Shown here in pieces: positions 27,077 to 37,924 of a DNA stretch of 64,000 nucleotides; position 1 is the first letter of the stretch; every line of letters begins with the position of its first letter. The translations under genes and the position numbers were made by a program. Source of the DNA: Daldinia sp. FL1419 (lineage: Eukaryota; Ascomycota; Sordariomycetes; Xylariales; Hypoxylaceae); contig MU623345.1 in assembly GCA_025201765.1 (NCBI GenBank), positions 124,001 to 188,000 on the forward strand. Direction: 5' to 3'. The notes beneath the pieces were generated by a model, which worked only from the letters and a program-made list of their open reading frames with translations, did not search any database and was not told the DNA's origin.

Positions 27077-28041
27077 GAGGTCAGGAATAGATCTTGGAAG
27101 GGCGCATCTCGTATTATAATGTCTTCCAGCTTAACAGGACTCGGGGCTAGCTAGCCCTTACCCAGTAGACAGGGTCTGCAAAGCGGATGACAAGCTGCAA
27201 AGCATCAATTCAAGGGCCTTGCACAATCGCATGGCGACCGGGGTTTGGACGGCGTTGGGAGGCATAAAAAGTTATTTTCCTCGGGCCTCTAAAGAAGAGG
27301 AAGTGCCGTCTGCGAGTAGATGGGAATTGGTTTATCATGACAGTATGCATCTTACTTGACGACTGATGAAGATTACGATAGATAGTAACTCCTACACGTC
27401 CCTCGAGATGTCAACCTAGAGGAATGGTGACGATCAAGAGGTTGATGGGTCAGTCTAGATCGCCGATTAGGCAGTTAAGAATATACCTACTTGAAGGATA
27501 TTTGTCTTGATATTTGACCACGATGTTTGACTGGGATCTAAAGATGCTGATTTACTCGAGTAAATATTGTTAGGCCCAATGTTTGACGATAACCTCATCC
27601 CCATAGGTACCCGATTTATCGCTACAGAGTTAGCTATATCCCAGACTCGGCCATATTTAATATTTGCAAACAATACCTTGTCGCAAGCCACTTGAAGTAA
27701 TAGGTCATATAGGTACCTACTTAATGTAAGTTGCCGACGATCTCGGTGCGAGCCTCCGTAGTGCCAACCTTCTAACGTAGGTACTATGTAGGTACTATGT
27801 AGGTACCTAACCTAGATAAATTCGCAGGGGTCTTGTAATTTTTTAACTCTATAATCTAGGGTCCTCTAGCGCGGAACATATTCCGTTCCAGGGACCTATC
27901 ATTTATTTTTCTATGGTACATGTGATAGCGGGGTGCTAGAGCAAAGCTTACCAGAACAACGTCATCCTTGCGACAAGCAACGAATTCTTTAGTCTATCTA
28001 CCTCCTAGTTGCGATATCGACGACGGTGATTTATTAGAAAA
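27077..28041. other. Intergenic region, HMT1 to RIB5
   Basis: No gene seen. It contains two direct copies of GTAGGTACTAT (27777-27802) and a TAGGTACCTA string. The small minus-strand frame at 27467-27691 is not convincing. Confidence 0.5.
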
Positions 28042-28857
28042 CATGTTTACGGGATTAGTTGAGGAGATTGGCGGTATGTATTTATATATATTTTCGTACG
28101 CTTCATATGATGGGCTCTTAGTAGGGATTGCGATTGAATAGAGGGGCTACTAATTCGTTATACGTCCACAGTCGTCGCCGAACTCAACCCTCGCGATGAA
28201 ACGGGCGGTACATCCCTAACCATCCAGCTCCCCGCGTCGTCTACTCTCCTCGAGGGCGCGCTTCTGGGCGACAGCATCTCCGTCAACGGGGTGTGTCTGA
28301 CGGCGACCCATCTCAGCAAATCCTCCGCCGGCCAACCCACCTTCAAGGTAGGCATCGCGCCCGAAACCCTGCGCCTGACGAACCTAGGCGCGCTGGCTAA
28401 AGACTCCCCCGTAAACCTCGAGCGCGCGGTCCGCGCGGACACGCGTATGGGGGGGCACTTCGTGCAAGGCCACGTGGACACGATCGCCGACGTGGTCTCC
28501 ATCTCGCCGGACGGGAACGCGCTGACGGTGCGGCTGGCGCCCAAGTCGCTCGACGCGATGAAGTACGTCGTGCACAAGGGGTACGTGGCGCTAGACGGGA
28601 CGAGCCTGACGGTGACGAGGGTGGACGACGCGGAGGGGTGGTTTGAGATCATGCTTATCGCGTACACGCAGGAGAAGGTGGTGCTGGCGAGGAAGAAGCC
28701 CGGGGACACGGTGAATCTCGAGGTCGATGTGCTGGCCAAGTACGCGGAGAAGAGTATGGCGGGGCACTTGGGCGCCCAGGGGGAGTCGCTGGTTAAGCCG
28801 ATGTTGGAGGAGATGGTGCAGAACTTGGTGGCGCAGGCTATGGGGGGACATTCGTAG
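28042..28857 (+). CDS. RIB5: Riboflavin synthase
   Basis: Two exons, 28042-28072 (31 nt) and 28172-28857, give 238 aa. The enzyme dismutates two molecules of 6,7-dimethyl-8-ribityllumazine to riboflavin, the last step of vitamin B2 synthesis. The protein starts with the diagnostic MFTGLVEEIG and has two lumazine-binding repeats: the first with GDSISVNGVCLT, the second starting near DTRMGGHFVQGHVD with GTSLTVT. Usual length for a fungal homotrimeric synthase. The first exon codes only MFTGLVEEIG plus one base. The second exon is markedly GC-rich compared with the flanks, with C/G-ending codons. It faces MUS81 tail to tail. Confidence 0.96.
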
Positions 28858-29274
28858 GTGCGATGGTTGGAGTATGATATGAGATACACGAAAAAAGGGG
28901 CTTTGGAATGATTGGGGGGGGGGCGAAGTCAGTACCAATATAGACACACTGCTTGCTCTGTAAGGATTACTTTTAGATTACAAGAATATTCGTTCAATGT
29001 CTATATCGCAGTACTATCGGAGCAAATACTTCTATCCTCGATAGTAAGCATAATAATACAAACCAACTCCTTGGTTTACATAACCCGGGTAGCGTGGTAA
29101 GAAACCAGTAGTTTCATCGTCTTTACCGACGGGGAGGAGACCTTCGATAAGAAGAAGTTTTAGCTACCTCATCCTCATGTAGCTCTTAGTGTTGGAGACT
29201 TGCTCGCGGATTTTAACATAAGACTAAAACAAGGTCTCCTCGTGTCGCAGCAAGATTACAGTAATCGACGGGCC
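28858..29274. other. Convergent 3' region, RIB5 / MUS81
   Basis: Holds the 3' ends of two convergent genes. A G run at 28914-28923 is the only simple feature. No gene seen. Confidence 0.5.
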
Positions 29275-31145
29275 TCATACGTCAGCCCAAACCTCGGCGA
29301 TTTTCTGGCTGAGCTGCTTCGAAATCCTCTTGCGTCCGAGTAGGCCTCCCATCTGCTCAAAGACCATTTCATGTTTCCGCTTCCTGCCCTGTTCCCCGCT
29401 GCCGCAGTTCTCGAAAGCCTTTATGAATTCATGAGGCGTCTTCCATCTCTTTTGAATCTCGAGAGCTTTCTCTCCCGTGACTTGTCTGGTGCACATCAGC
29501 ATCTTCAGATATACATCTCGTAGCGTCATCATATCGGATTTCGACGCTAGCGATGCAAAGGCTGGATAAGTGATGTGATGTCCCATAGTGGGCTCTTTCT
29601 GCCGGAGATGCTCTACTAGCGGGAGGTAGTTCTTTGCTGTAAGGACTTCGGTGGGGATGACAAACAAGGGTTTGCCTTCGTATTGCTTCTTTAGCAACAT
29701 CGTCATCCGAGTGAGATATCGAATGGTATCGTCCATCTTCTGAGTCTTTTTCACGAAGAAGTTGTTAACAACCTGCGTCGAACAAATGGCAGACTGCATC
29801 ATTTCAGAACGTCTCTCAAGAACCTCAGAGTCCAGGGAGATTTCTTCGATGATATAGCAAATGTTCTTAATGCCAGATCGGTTTAAACGAAACTTTTGTT
29901 CGTGGAAGCGGCCATCTTTGATGCTGCTGATCAAATCATCGAGCCGTTTTCTCTCTACGATATAATCGAGCACGACTTCATCTCCTTCGGCACCAAGGCG
30001 GGAAAGGAAGTTCGCATCGTGACATTTAGCTACCCAGAGGACGTCGCCCAACTCGAGGGCTCGCATTATCGGATTCACACCCTTCTTAACCAGCTCATTT
30101 TGCACTAGAGTGATTAGGGTTAGCAGTTATTTCCTGAGATTGCTAAGTGGGGAGGTTTATTATAGAAAGCTAAAGCCGAGGCTCCCAACCCGGACGGGGT
30201 GATGAGTATAGAGTTAGGGGATTTCTTACTATAGTCTCTGTCGGTCAGTGCCCGAATCTCTCGTGTATCTAATACTAGATGTACTTCAAAGGAACCCGGA
30301 GCAAGACGAATTGGCCTAAAGTTAGGCAATGCTGAGCTTCCCGATGGATCGCCGTTAGCAACAACATCCGAATGGCTAGATTCGTTCTTTGGTGGATCCT
30401 GTATTTCCAAGGATGGTGATCTATTGGAAAGGCGAGGAAGAGGAGCGGGTTCAGCCGCTTGAGCATCCGGTTCTATTCTTGGTATGGCTGGCCTGGGCTG
30501 GTCAGGATTTACTGTCTGTTGCATCCGTCGTGCTACTTCCCAACCCTCTTCCGTCAGATGAAACTTTCTAGTTGGCCTGCCACGTTCGTAGACGAGGTCT
30601 TTTTCGACAAGAGTTTTCATAGAGCTCCAAGCCGTGTGGTACCTAGACGCGCCAGAGGGGACAGTAAAGGACGCATCGCAAAAAGGTTGGGCCACGTCAA
30701 TTAATTGCTGTTTTGTCATTCCGTTACGATTACCCTCCTCGAGTGTTGCCAAACCCATGATGATGGCATAAGGACCAGACTTATAAGTTGGTACGTAAGG
30801 CTTCGTCTTTCGCCTCTTAGGTGCCCTTTCCACGTTCTCTTCATCGTCGTCTTGGTTAGCCAAGCCAGGAATGATGGATTGCCTCGGACGCTTAGGTACA
30901 GGCAATCCACGGTCGTTGCAATACTTCTTTTGTCTTTCAATCAAGCGATCACATATCGTTTTGCCGAATCCCTTTAGCTGCAGTAATTGAGAAGGGTGTT
31001 GGAATGTTACTGGACAAGCCTCGAGGGCCGCATATGCCTTTTTGTAGGTTGCAAGTCCCTTTGAATTATGCTCCCGATGCTTCTCGACCCATTCCCCCAA
31101 CCATTCTAAGAAGAGAGGATTGGCGCATGACTCGTTAGGTGGCAT
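29275..31145 (-). CDS. MUS81: Structure-specific endonuclease subunit MUS81
   Basis: Two minus-strand exons, 31145-30230 and 30104-29275, join through a 125-nt intron to 581 aa. With its partner Eme1/Mms4, Mus81 cuts branched DNA (flaps, stalled forks, nicked Holliday junctions) in the nucleus. The N-terminal part (1-80) has the helix-hairpin-helix (NPLFLEWLGEWVEKH, LLQLKGFGKTICDRL). A winged helix lies at about 115-200, then a disordered linker. The ERCC4-type nuclease domain follows, with LVLDTREIRA, the catalytic ERK motif at 356-358 (VERKRLDDL), and C-terminal helix-hairpin-helix remnants (KKWKTPHEF-like). The junction Y|MQNEL restores the conserved TDRDYMQNEL segment. It diverges from PCM1 over 0.8 kb. 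No Eme1 gene is present in the window. Confidence 0.94.
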
Positions 31146-31922
31146 ATTGGTTGTCGAAGACGAAGTCGATTAAATAATATAATCGAAAAATAAAAAAGGA
31201 TAGACGCGACTTGAGCGCGTTGGGGGTAGAGACGGCAATCGCGAAGTCAGGTGATTTAAAGCGACAAATATTTTTGCAATTAACTTGCTGCAAGCGATGC
31301 CCAATGAGGTAATAGTGGGATGTAAGGGGGAGCATAAGGGGAGAAAAGCTCGGTAAGGTTGCAGGGGCTGAGAGGTGCCTTTCAGCTTGAAGCTCACGAG
31401 CCACTACTCGGCCCCCCACCTTGCTGGCAGCTACGCTCTGAGTGGCTCAATATTCTCTGACTTAGTTCCTAACACTGCAGCTCGGGTAACGTCAGATTCC
31501 CTTTAGCGCGGGGCCATACCATGAATGTGTTAGATGGTACATATACGATAGTACATATGCTACCTAGCACAATGATAGTGTACTTGTAGGTTACACTACC
31601 ACGTAGGTAGCGTTAGAAGTACATTATGTAGCCAGGTACCTCTTAGTGACGAAGGGGAGGGGTTACTACCTCGTATTAGCCTGCTCTCGTTCGATTCGAT
31701 AACTATCTTCATCTTAACAACTTGGACCTTTTTTTTTTTTTTCGAACTTTATACATATTTCTATAAAAGCTAACCTTCTCTTTGGTTCTTTGTATTTAAG
31801 CCCTTGCCCCAACCTCAAATTTCTCACTTTTCACAGTTGATTTCGAAAACAATCCCACAAAAAGAGAGACCTTATCAACTGTATCATCACACCTCGAGAC
31901 TCAGCATCTAGCCCCTCCGAAG
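31146..31922. other. Divergent promoter region, MUS81 / PCM1
   Basis: 777 bases between two start codons on opposite strands, so it must serve both promoters. The PCM1 side is CT-rich with a T run at about 31731-31742 and a typical leader. Strings of GTAGGTAG/ACCTA occur at 31540-31640. Confidence 0.6.
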
Positions 31923-33542
31923 ATGGACCGAGAAGCAATCCTCGCTGCTTCAAAGAAGCACGATATTGTTCCTGGAAGAATATACAAGTATGGAACTGCG
32001 GGCTTCCGTATGAACGCCGACCTTCTAGATGGCGTCACCTTCAGAGTCGGACTCTTGTCTGCTCTCCGAAGCCGTAAACTTAACGGCCAAACGATCGGCG
32101 TAATGATCACCGCTAGTCACAACCCAGCTGTGGATAACGGTGTAAAGATTGTTGATCCGATGGGAGATATGCTCGAGCAAGAGTGGGAAGTACATGCCAC
32201 CAACCTCGTCAACGCTCCAAGCCACGAAGAGCTCGTCGACTACTTCTACAAGCTAGCCGACTCCCTCAAGATCGACTTGACCTCCTCCGGAAAGGTCATC
32301 GCCGGTCGAGATACTCGCCCGTCTGGTAAAACATTAGTCACAGCTCTTGCCGACTCTCTAGCCGCTACGAATACGGGCTACACCGACTTCAAGATCCTCA
32401 CGACCCCTCAGCTCCACTATCTAACCCGATGTATCAACACCGCCGGAACCCCTGGCTCATATGGTGAGATCAGTGAGACCGGATACTACAAGAAGATCGT
32501 CGAGGCCTTTTACCGCGCACTCCGTGGACGCCGAGTCTCTGGAAAGCTGTCCGTCGACTGTGCCAACGGTGTTGGTGGCCCGAAGCTTAGTGAGCTCCTC
32601 AAGCACCACGACTCTTCGAAGACGGGCCTAGAGGTTAGAGTTGCCAACGATGACGTCCTACGTCCGGAAGTCTTGAACCTGGACTGTGGTGCGGACTTTG
32701 TTAAGACCCGACAGCGAGCTCCGGCAAGCCCCAAGCCTGCCCCCGGTGAGAGATGGTGTTCTCTAGACGGTGATGCAGACCGTCTCATCTACTACTGGAT
32801 CGACCCGGATACCGGTTTTTTCATGCTCGATGGAGACCGCATCGCAACCCTGGCCGCTTCTTTCATCGCAGACCTTATCCGAACCGCCGGCTTGGAAGGC
32901 CAACTCCGCATCGGACTCATCCAGACTGCTTACGCCAATGGATCTAGCACAAAGTATGTCGAGCAACACCTACAGATCCCCGTCGTCTGCACGCCCACGG
33001 GTGTCAAGCACCTCCACCACGCCGCTTGCTCGTATGACATTGGCGTATACTTCGAGGCGAACGGACACGGCACTGTTCTCTTCTCCCAGGATGCCCTGCA
33101 GGTATTCAAGACTAAGGAGCCCCAGTCGCCCGCACAAAAGGACGCCCTCGAGACTCTCAGTGCCCTAGGTGATCTTATCAACCAGACAGTTGGAGATGCG
33201 ATATCGGACATGCTCATGGTAGAAGTCATCCTAGCCCACAAGGGGTGGTCGCTACGAGACTGGGCCATGACGTATCAGGACCTTCCCAACCGTCTCGTCC
33301 GTGTTGAAGTTGGCAACAAGGACCTCTTCCGAACGACCGACGCCGAGCGAAAACTCAGCCATCCAGAACACTGCCAGGATGAAATCGACAAGGTCGTAAA
33401 GAAGTACACCAACGCTCGCTCCTTCGCCCGAGCTAGTGGAACAGAAAACGCATGTAGAGTGTACGCGGAAGCAGCCACGAGATCCGAGGCCGACGAGCTC
33501 GCGAACAAGGTCGCCGCCATAGTGAAAGCATACGGAGGCTAG
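31923..33542 (+). CDS. PCM1: Phosphoacetylglucosamine mutase
   Basis: Single exon, 539 aa, the usual length of yeast Pcm1/Agm1 (557). It converts N-acetylglucosamine-6-phosphate to the 1-phosphate, a required step toward UDP-GlcNAc for chitin, N-glycans and GPI anchors. Visible: KYGTAGFR near the N-terminus, the catalytic phospho-serine S65 in TASHNP, the metal loop DGDADR (282-287), the sugar-binding part GVYFEANGHGT, and the C-terminal phosphate-binding loop RASGTE (about 504). Codon use is biased to C-ending codons, as in well-expressed fungal genes. It starts at 31923 with context CGAAGATGG. Confidence 0.96.
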   Translation: MDREAILAASKKHDIVPGRIYKYGTAGFRMNADLLDGVTFRVGLLSALRSRKLNGQTIGVMITASHNPAVDNGVKIVDPMGDMLEQEWEVHATNLVNAPSHEELVDYFYKLADSLKIDLTSSGKVIAGRDTRPSGKTLVTALADSLAATNTGYTDFKILTTPQLHYLTRCINTAGTPGSYGEISETGYYKKIVEAFYRALRGRRVSGKLSVDCANGVGGPKLSELLKHHDSSKTGLEVRVANDDVLRPEVLNLDCGADFVKTRQRAPASPKPAPGERWCSLDGDADRLIYYWIDPDTGFFMLDGDRIATLAASFIADLIRTAGLEGQLRIGLIQTAYANGSSTKYVEQHLQIPVVCTPTGVKHLHHAACSYDIGVYFEANGHGTVLFSQDALQVFKTKEPQSPAQKDALETLSALGDLINQTVGDAISDMLMVEVILAHKGWSLRDWAMTYQDLPNRLVRVEVGNKDLFRTTDAERKLSHPEHCQDEIDKVVKKYTNARSFARASGTENACRVYAEAATRSEADELANKVAAIVKAYGG

Positions 33543-34131
33543 TGGCTCGTATCAAACTCACTTATATAAGAGGCGATATGGATACATGGTGGAAGTGATG
33601 GTGCTGGCGATGGTGCTGGCGATGGCGATGGTGATGATGATGTATCGTGGGCGAAGCTTTGTGGATCTCCAAAAAACGGTGTGTGCGAAGGGTTCTAAGG
33701 GGGCGGTCGTTCTTTAAGCTATAGGCTGGGGAAGCGGGCTCTTACGTATTATGAACATACCTTACGAAAATAGCTATAGCTGAATGATGAATTACCGATT
33801 TTTGACCTTTTTTTTCTTTTTTTCTTTTTCTTGATTTCTAATTCTTGCGCCGTGGTGCGCTTAGAAGTGGGAGAAGTATGTCACTTCTCACTTATTTGGG
33901 GGAATGGTTTCCCCGCCTTGTCTTAGGTACCTACTTTACTTTACTCCGAGACTTGGAGGGCATGCAATATTATTGTTCTTGAGCTTTTAAATTTCGTAAC
34001 TACGTGAATACGAGTGCTTCCTTTTTAACTCCACGGCTTAGATTAGTGCCCGCTTTATACGAGATCTTCTCATCGCCTCGATAGAACAACCGCTATAAAC
34101 GGAAGACTACATAGGTAGTCTTCTAACGGAA
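33543..34131. other. Convergent 3' region, PCM1 / GH5
   Basis: Contains a GATGGT/GCTGGC hexamer-like array (about 33594-33642) just after the PCM1 stop codon and a T/C-rich stretch near 33800-33835. No gene seen. Confidence 0.5.
33594..33642. repeat. GATGGT/GCTGGC degenerate repeat
   Basis: Imperfect tandem GATGGT and GCTGGC units merging into GATGAT, in the 3' flank of PCM1. Confidence 0.75.
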
Positions 34132-35512
34132 TCACGGCGCCGTAGGAGCCGGACACGGTACCTCGGGCAAAGGCTCGTCGGGCGCGATTTCCTTGCCTTG
34201 GCTCATGGCGACGAAGTGCTTACGTATAAGTTGGATGCGACTGTTCTGGTTCGCCGTGTTCTTCGGGTTGCCGTATTGGAGCGCGAGGCCGTCGCTGTGG
34301 TCTACGTAGGTCTGCGATGGTGTTAGTGCTACCACATATGTTGTTTTTAGAGTGTAAGAAATCACTTGCCTTGCAGTCAGGAGCGTTATGTCCGAACTGG
34401 CTCCAGAAAGCATCACCAGCCACGGCGGGGCTCTCCTCGATGATCTTGAACATGGCCTGTAGGTTGGCGGTGTTGCCGCCTACCCAGTCGTATTCGCCGG
34501 CGAAGAAGGGCCTTCCTGCGGCTTCGACGAGCTTGATGTCTGATTGGAGTTTGGCTGTGTCGACGGGGTACATGTGGTCGGAGAAGACGTCTACTTCTTC
34601 GATGCCGAGGTGCGTTTTGTTGATGCCGTATGTTCCGTCGACTATAGGGGTTAGCCTAAGTAGCGTGGATGTAGGTAGGGTACATATACTCACCTACTAG
34701 CTTCTGCGGAGCAAGGCTCTTAACGTATTTAGCGATATCCTGGACCCAGTCTGCTGGTGAGTTCATATCACCCCATACGGGGCCCAGAAGCTCATTCCCC
34801 GTCTCATACGCGAAGATAGTAGGGTCTTCAGCGAAGGTCAGGTTGTTGTACTGATTCCTGTGAGTTATTATGGTCTTGATATAGTCCTTGAAGGTAGCAA
34901 CGATAGTAGCGTTGGTGTAGAATTGCTGAACTAAGGGGTTCTTCTCGTCCCGTCTTTGGTTCAGATCGAAACCTGCCCAGCGAAGGAAGTTGTATTTTCC
35001 TCCGTGATAGTAGTCCTATAGAGTATGTAGTGAGTTTAGTTCATTCAAGCTTTTATAGCATATGGACTAACGTAGTTATCCACCAGTGGTATCAACAGCC
35101 TAATACCGTATACGCCGGCTTGGTAGACAGCCCAATCGATTGGGTCAAAGGCCTTTTCGTTGACTACCCCTGGCTCAGGTACGACGCTTAAGGGGTTACC
35201 AGTGCTAACACCTAAAGTATGTCCACGAATCATAGTACCCCCTAAGGCTTTTACGGTAGCCATTACTTCAGTAATGCGTTCCTTGGTAGGGTAGCTGGCT
35301 TTTGTGGGGGCGTAGAATGGCTCCCCAGCCGGAGGTGTCACATTCTCATCAAGACCTAGCCAGTAGACGTTTGGCCCAACCATCTTCCAGGCCTTTCCGT
35401 CAACTAGAAGAGTGGTTCCATTGCGAGTGACTGGAGATAGCTTCGCAGCACCTCGACGGAAAGGAGAAGCAAGAGCGCTTGCCGCCCACAAAAGAACGAG
35501 GGGCAGCTTCAT
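34132..35512 (-). CDS. Secreted GH5-type glycoside hydrolase, endo-mannanase-like
   Basis: Four minus-strand exons (35512-35072, 35015-34694, 34641-34370, 34311-34132) encode 404 aa. A signal peptide (about 1-16) is followed by an RR pair that could be a Kex2-type site. The body is a clan-A TIM barrel: WKMVGPNVYWLGLDENV at the start, acid/base N221-E222 (ETGNELLG) and nucleophile E304 (FFAGEYDW). This layout fits fungal GH5 endo-beta-1,4-mannanase-like proteins, which cleave mannan in plant biomass or cell wall; the exact substrate is inferred. The last intron begins GC rather than GT (AAG|GCAAGT); it is needed to reach the THYVDHSDG-like end. Expected length for the family. It converges on PCM1. 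Confidence 0.85.
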
Positions 35513-36597
35513 TTCTAGAGTCTAGAGTATAGATCCGACCTAGAAGAGAAGGTTATATGATTCAAAAATAAGTAAGTCTAAAGAGAAAAACATGGCGAAC
35601 TTCTACATATAAACCCACACAAACCCACACAAACCACGATACGGCGATATAATCGTCCGCGGAGGGTAGTCTTCCGGATAATAGCAGATGCCGAAACGGT
35701 AGACATTGCGGCTCACGAACGTCAACTGGCCTAATATGGATCTTTACTTTGCCGTGGCTACCTAAAAGCAGATACTAAATGTGCTGAATTCATGATTTTC
35801 TTTCGGAGGCGCTCATATCGGAGTTGCAGTGCTAAGCAGCTCCCCTCTACGAGAATGCGGACTACAATAACCTGTACAGGAGTTCAGCGTAGTTTCGATT
35901 ATAAAACGTAGATTAGGTTAGAGAATTTGATTACGATGGAATATTGCGAATAAATGTAAGAAGTACACCTCATAAGAGGTACCTTAGCATTTTAATCAAA
36001 CCTATATGGTAGGGAAGCTCGAGTACTGGGTACCTACATACAAAGAATTAATCAGGTACAACACAAAATGATGCACCCAATTAGGGCCAAGAATCCGGGG
36101 TACGGACACCAAACGTCAATATACTTACCTCAATACGTCAATTGCTATTCTTAGCGGGTCCGGCTTTCTGTCAGCGCCGTTTCAATCGCGCTACCTTACC
36201 TATGACGATCTACCTTTTTACTACCCGTTAGTAGCCGTTTAGTAGCCATAAGGGGGGGTTCCTTTTTTTTTTTTTTTTCCTTTCCGCGGCTTCTGCGGCG
36301 CATTTGCTTCTAACAAACCCCACCGCGAATCCCCCTAAACTTAAATTCCAATTCCCAATTCGCGCTGCGCAAAACCCACCACCAGCAAGGCGCCCAATCA
36401 GAAATACCCGTCAACCCGTCAACCCCGTCCCGGCTGCCTAGGAACACATTTCTTCAAACCCGGGCTGGTTGGGACCCCCGAAGAGAGTTTCTCCAGTTCT
36501 TCTTGTGCTCTGCTCTGCTTCCTCTATTCCTCTATTCCTCTTCTTCTCTTCTCCTCCCCAAGACGAGAAGACGCATCAAATGCAGAACTGACACAAG
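35513..36597. other. Divergent region, GH5 / PER1
   Basis: No gene seen. Contains a 16-base T run (36263-36278), three ACAAACCCAC-like direct units at about 35609-35635, and a CT-rich leader with CTCTATTCCTCTATTCCTCT repeats at 36520-36545 before PER1. Confidence 0.5.
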
Positions 36598-37924
36598 ATG
36601 CTTCGCCCAGAATCCCTATTGACTCTTCTCGTCGTCGCCGCTTGTTTACTATGGAGCACCGCCGAAGCTTCCCTCGGCGACCGGTTACCCGAGTTCCGGG
36701 AATGCGTCCAGGTTCGTGTGTGATACCTTACCACCTACGTGTCTTATATATATATAGCCGGGTTCTGGGCTTCCGGCTACGTCGTGCCGACTTGGCTTGG
36801 AAAAAGGAACCCGGGTCGTCGGCACCGGCGCCCCGTCGATCTGTGTGTAAGGGCAAACTGACTAACCCAGACCGGTGGTCCGTCGTAATAGGTCTGCATC
36901 CGTGAGAACTGCGATCCGAGTAACCCTACCCACATCCGTACGTGACCTGGCTATACACCCTCACACCACTTATACCTCGCCCACCCCCAAGGCCTTGCCA
37001 AGCTAACCCAGGAGCTTCTACGCTATAGCTCTCCACCGCCGTCTCCTCTTCTGGACCTGCCCGCAGGAATGCGACTACACGTGCCAGCACATCATCACGC
37101 AGCAGCGCGTGGCTGCGGGCCAGCCCGTAACCCAGTTCCACGGCAAATGGCCCTTCGTGCGGGTCCTCGGCATGCAGGAACCCTTCTCGGTCCTGTTTAG
37201 CTTGGGCAACCTCGTGGCGCATCAGAATGGCCTATCCAAGGTTCGCGGATCGATCCCCGCGTCATACCCGCTGCGCCGGTACTACGAGTTATTCGCGTAC
37301 TTCGGCATCGCAACCTGGATCTTCAGCTCCATCTTCCACACCCGCGACTTCCGATTCACCGAGCAGCTCGACTACTTTGCCGCCGGCGCAGGTGTCCTCT
37401 ACGGCATGTACTATACCCCGATCCGCGTCTTCCGTCTCGACCGCCCTACGCCCCGCCGGCGCAGTTTTCTCCGTCTCTGGACCGTTACGTGCTGCTGCTT
37501 ATACGCTGCCCACGTCGCGTACCTCAAGCTATGGCGCTGGAACTACACGTACAATATGGCTGCCAACGTTATCGTGGGGTTGATCCAGAACAGTCTCTGG
37601 AGCTACTTCAGTTGGAGGAAGTGGACCGAGAGCCACCGGCCGTGGGCTATCTGGCCTGGTGTCGCCGTCGCATGGCTTATGATGGTCATGAGCTTGGAGC
37701 TGCTCGACTTCCCGCCGTTATGGGGAGCCTTTGACGCGCACAGCCTATGGCATCTGGGTACGATCGGTCCTACTATATTATGGTACAAGTAAGTCAACCG
37801 ATGTTCTATTTTCCTTGCCCTTATGTCTAGTACCAATCAAGCCTAACCCCGGTACAGCTTCATGGTCAAGGATTCCCAGGAAAACATCGCAAACGCGGAC
37901 GGGTTCAAGGATATCAAGGCCTAA
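36598..37924 (+). CDS. PER1: PER1/PGAP3-family GPI-anchor lipid remodelling protein
   Basis: Four exons (36598-36711, 36892-36937, 37029-37788, 37858-37924) give 328 aa. Per1 acts in the ER membrane and is required to remove the sn-2 acyl chain of GPI anchors so that they can be remodelled. Visible: a signal peptide (1-25), an ER-lumenal Cys-rich part (FRECVQVCIRENC, then CPQECDYTCQ), then about seven membrane segments with the conserved FHTRDFRFTEQLDYFAAG stretch and DFPPLWGAFDAHSLWH (residues near 295). The two histidines and aspartates there place it in the CREST hydrolase-like superfamily. The final exon supplies the short cytosolic tail. Exon 2 is only 46 nt; the acceptor CTATAG|CT keeps the IPLHRRLLFWTC motif in frame. 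Confidence 0.93.

Noticed and set aside
28158..28889. 243-codon minus-strand frame opposite RIB5
   Set aside because: A mirror frame caused by the strong C/G third-position bias of RIB5; RIB5 itself has clear family motifs.
30105..30125. Telomere-like CTAACCCTAA on the minus strand
   Set aside because: A single unit inside the MUS81 intron, where it fits a branch-site region before the CTCTAG acceptor.
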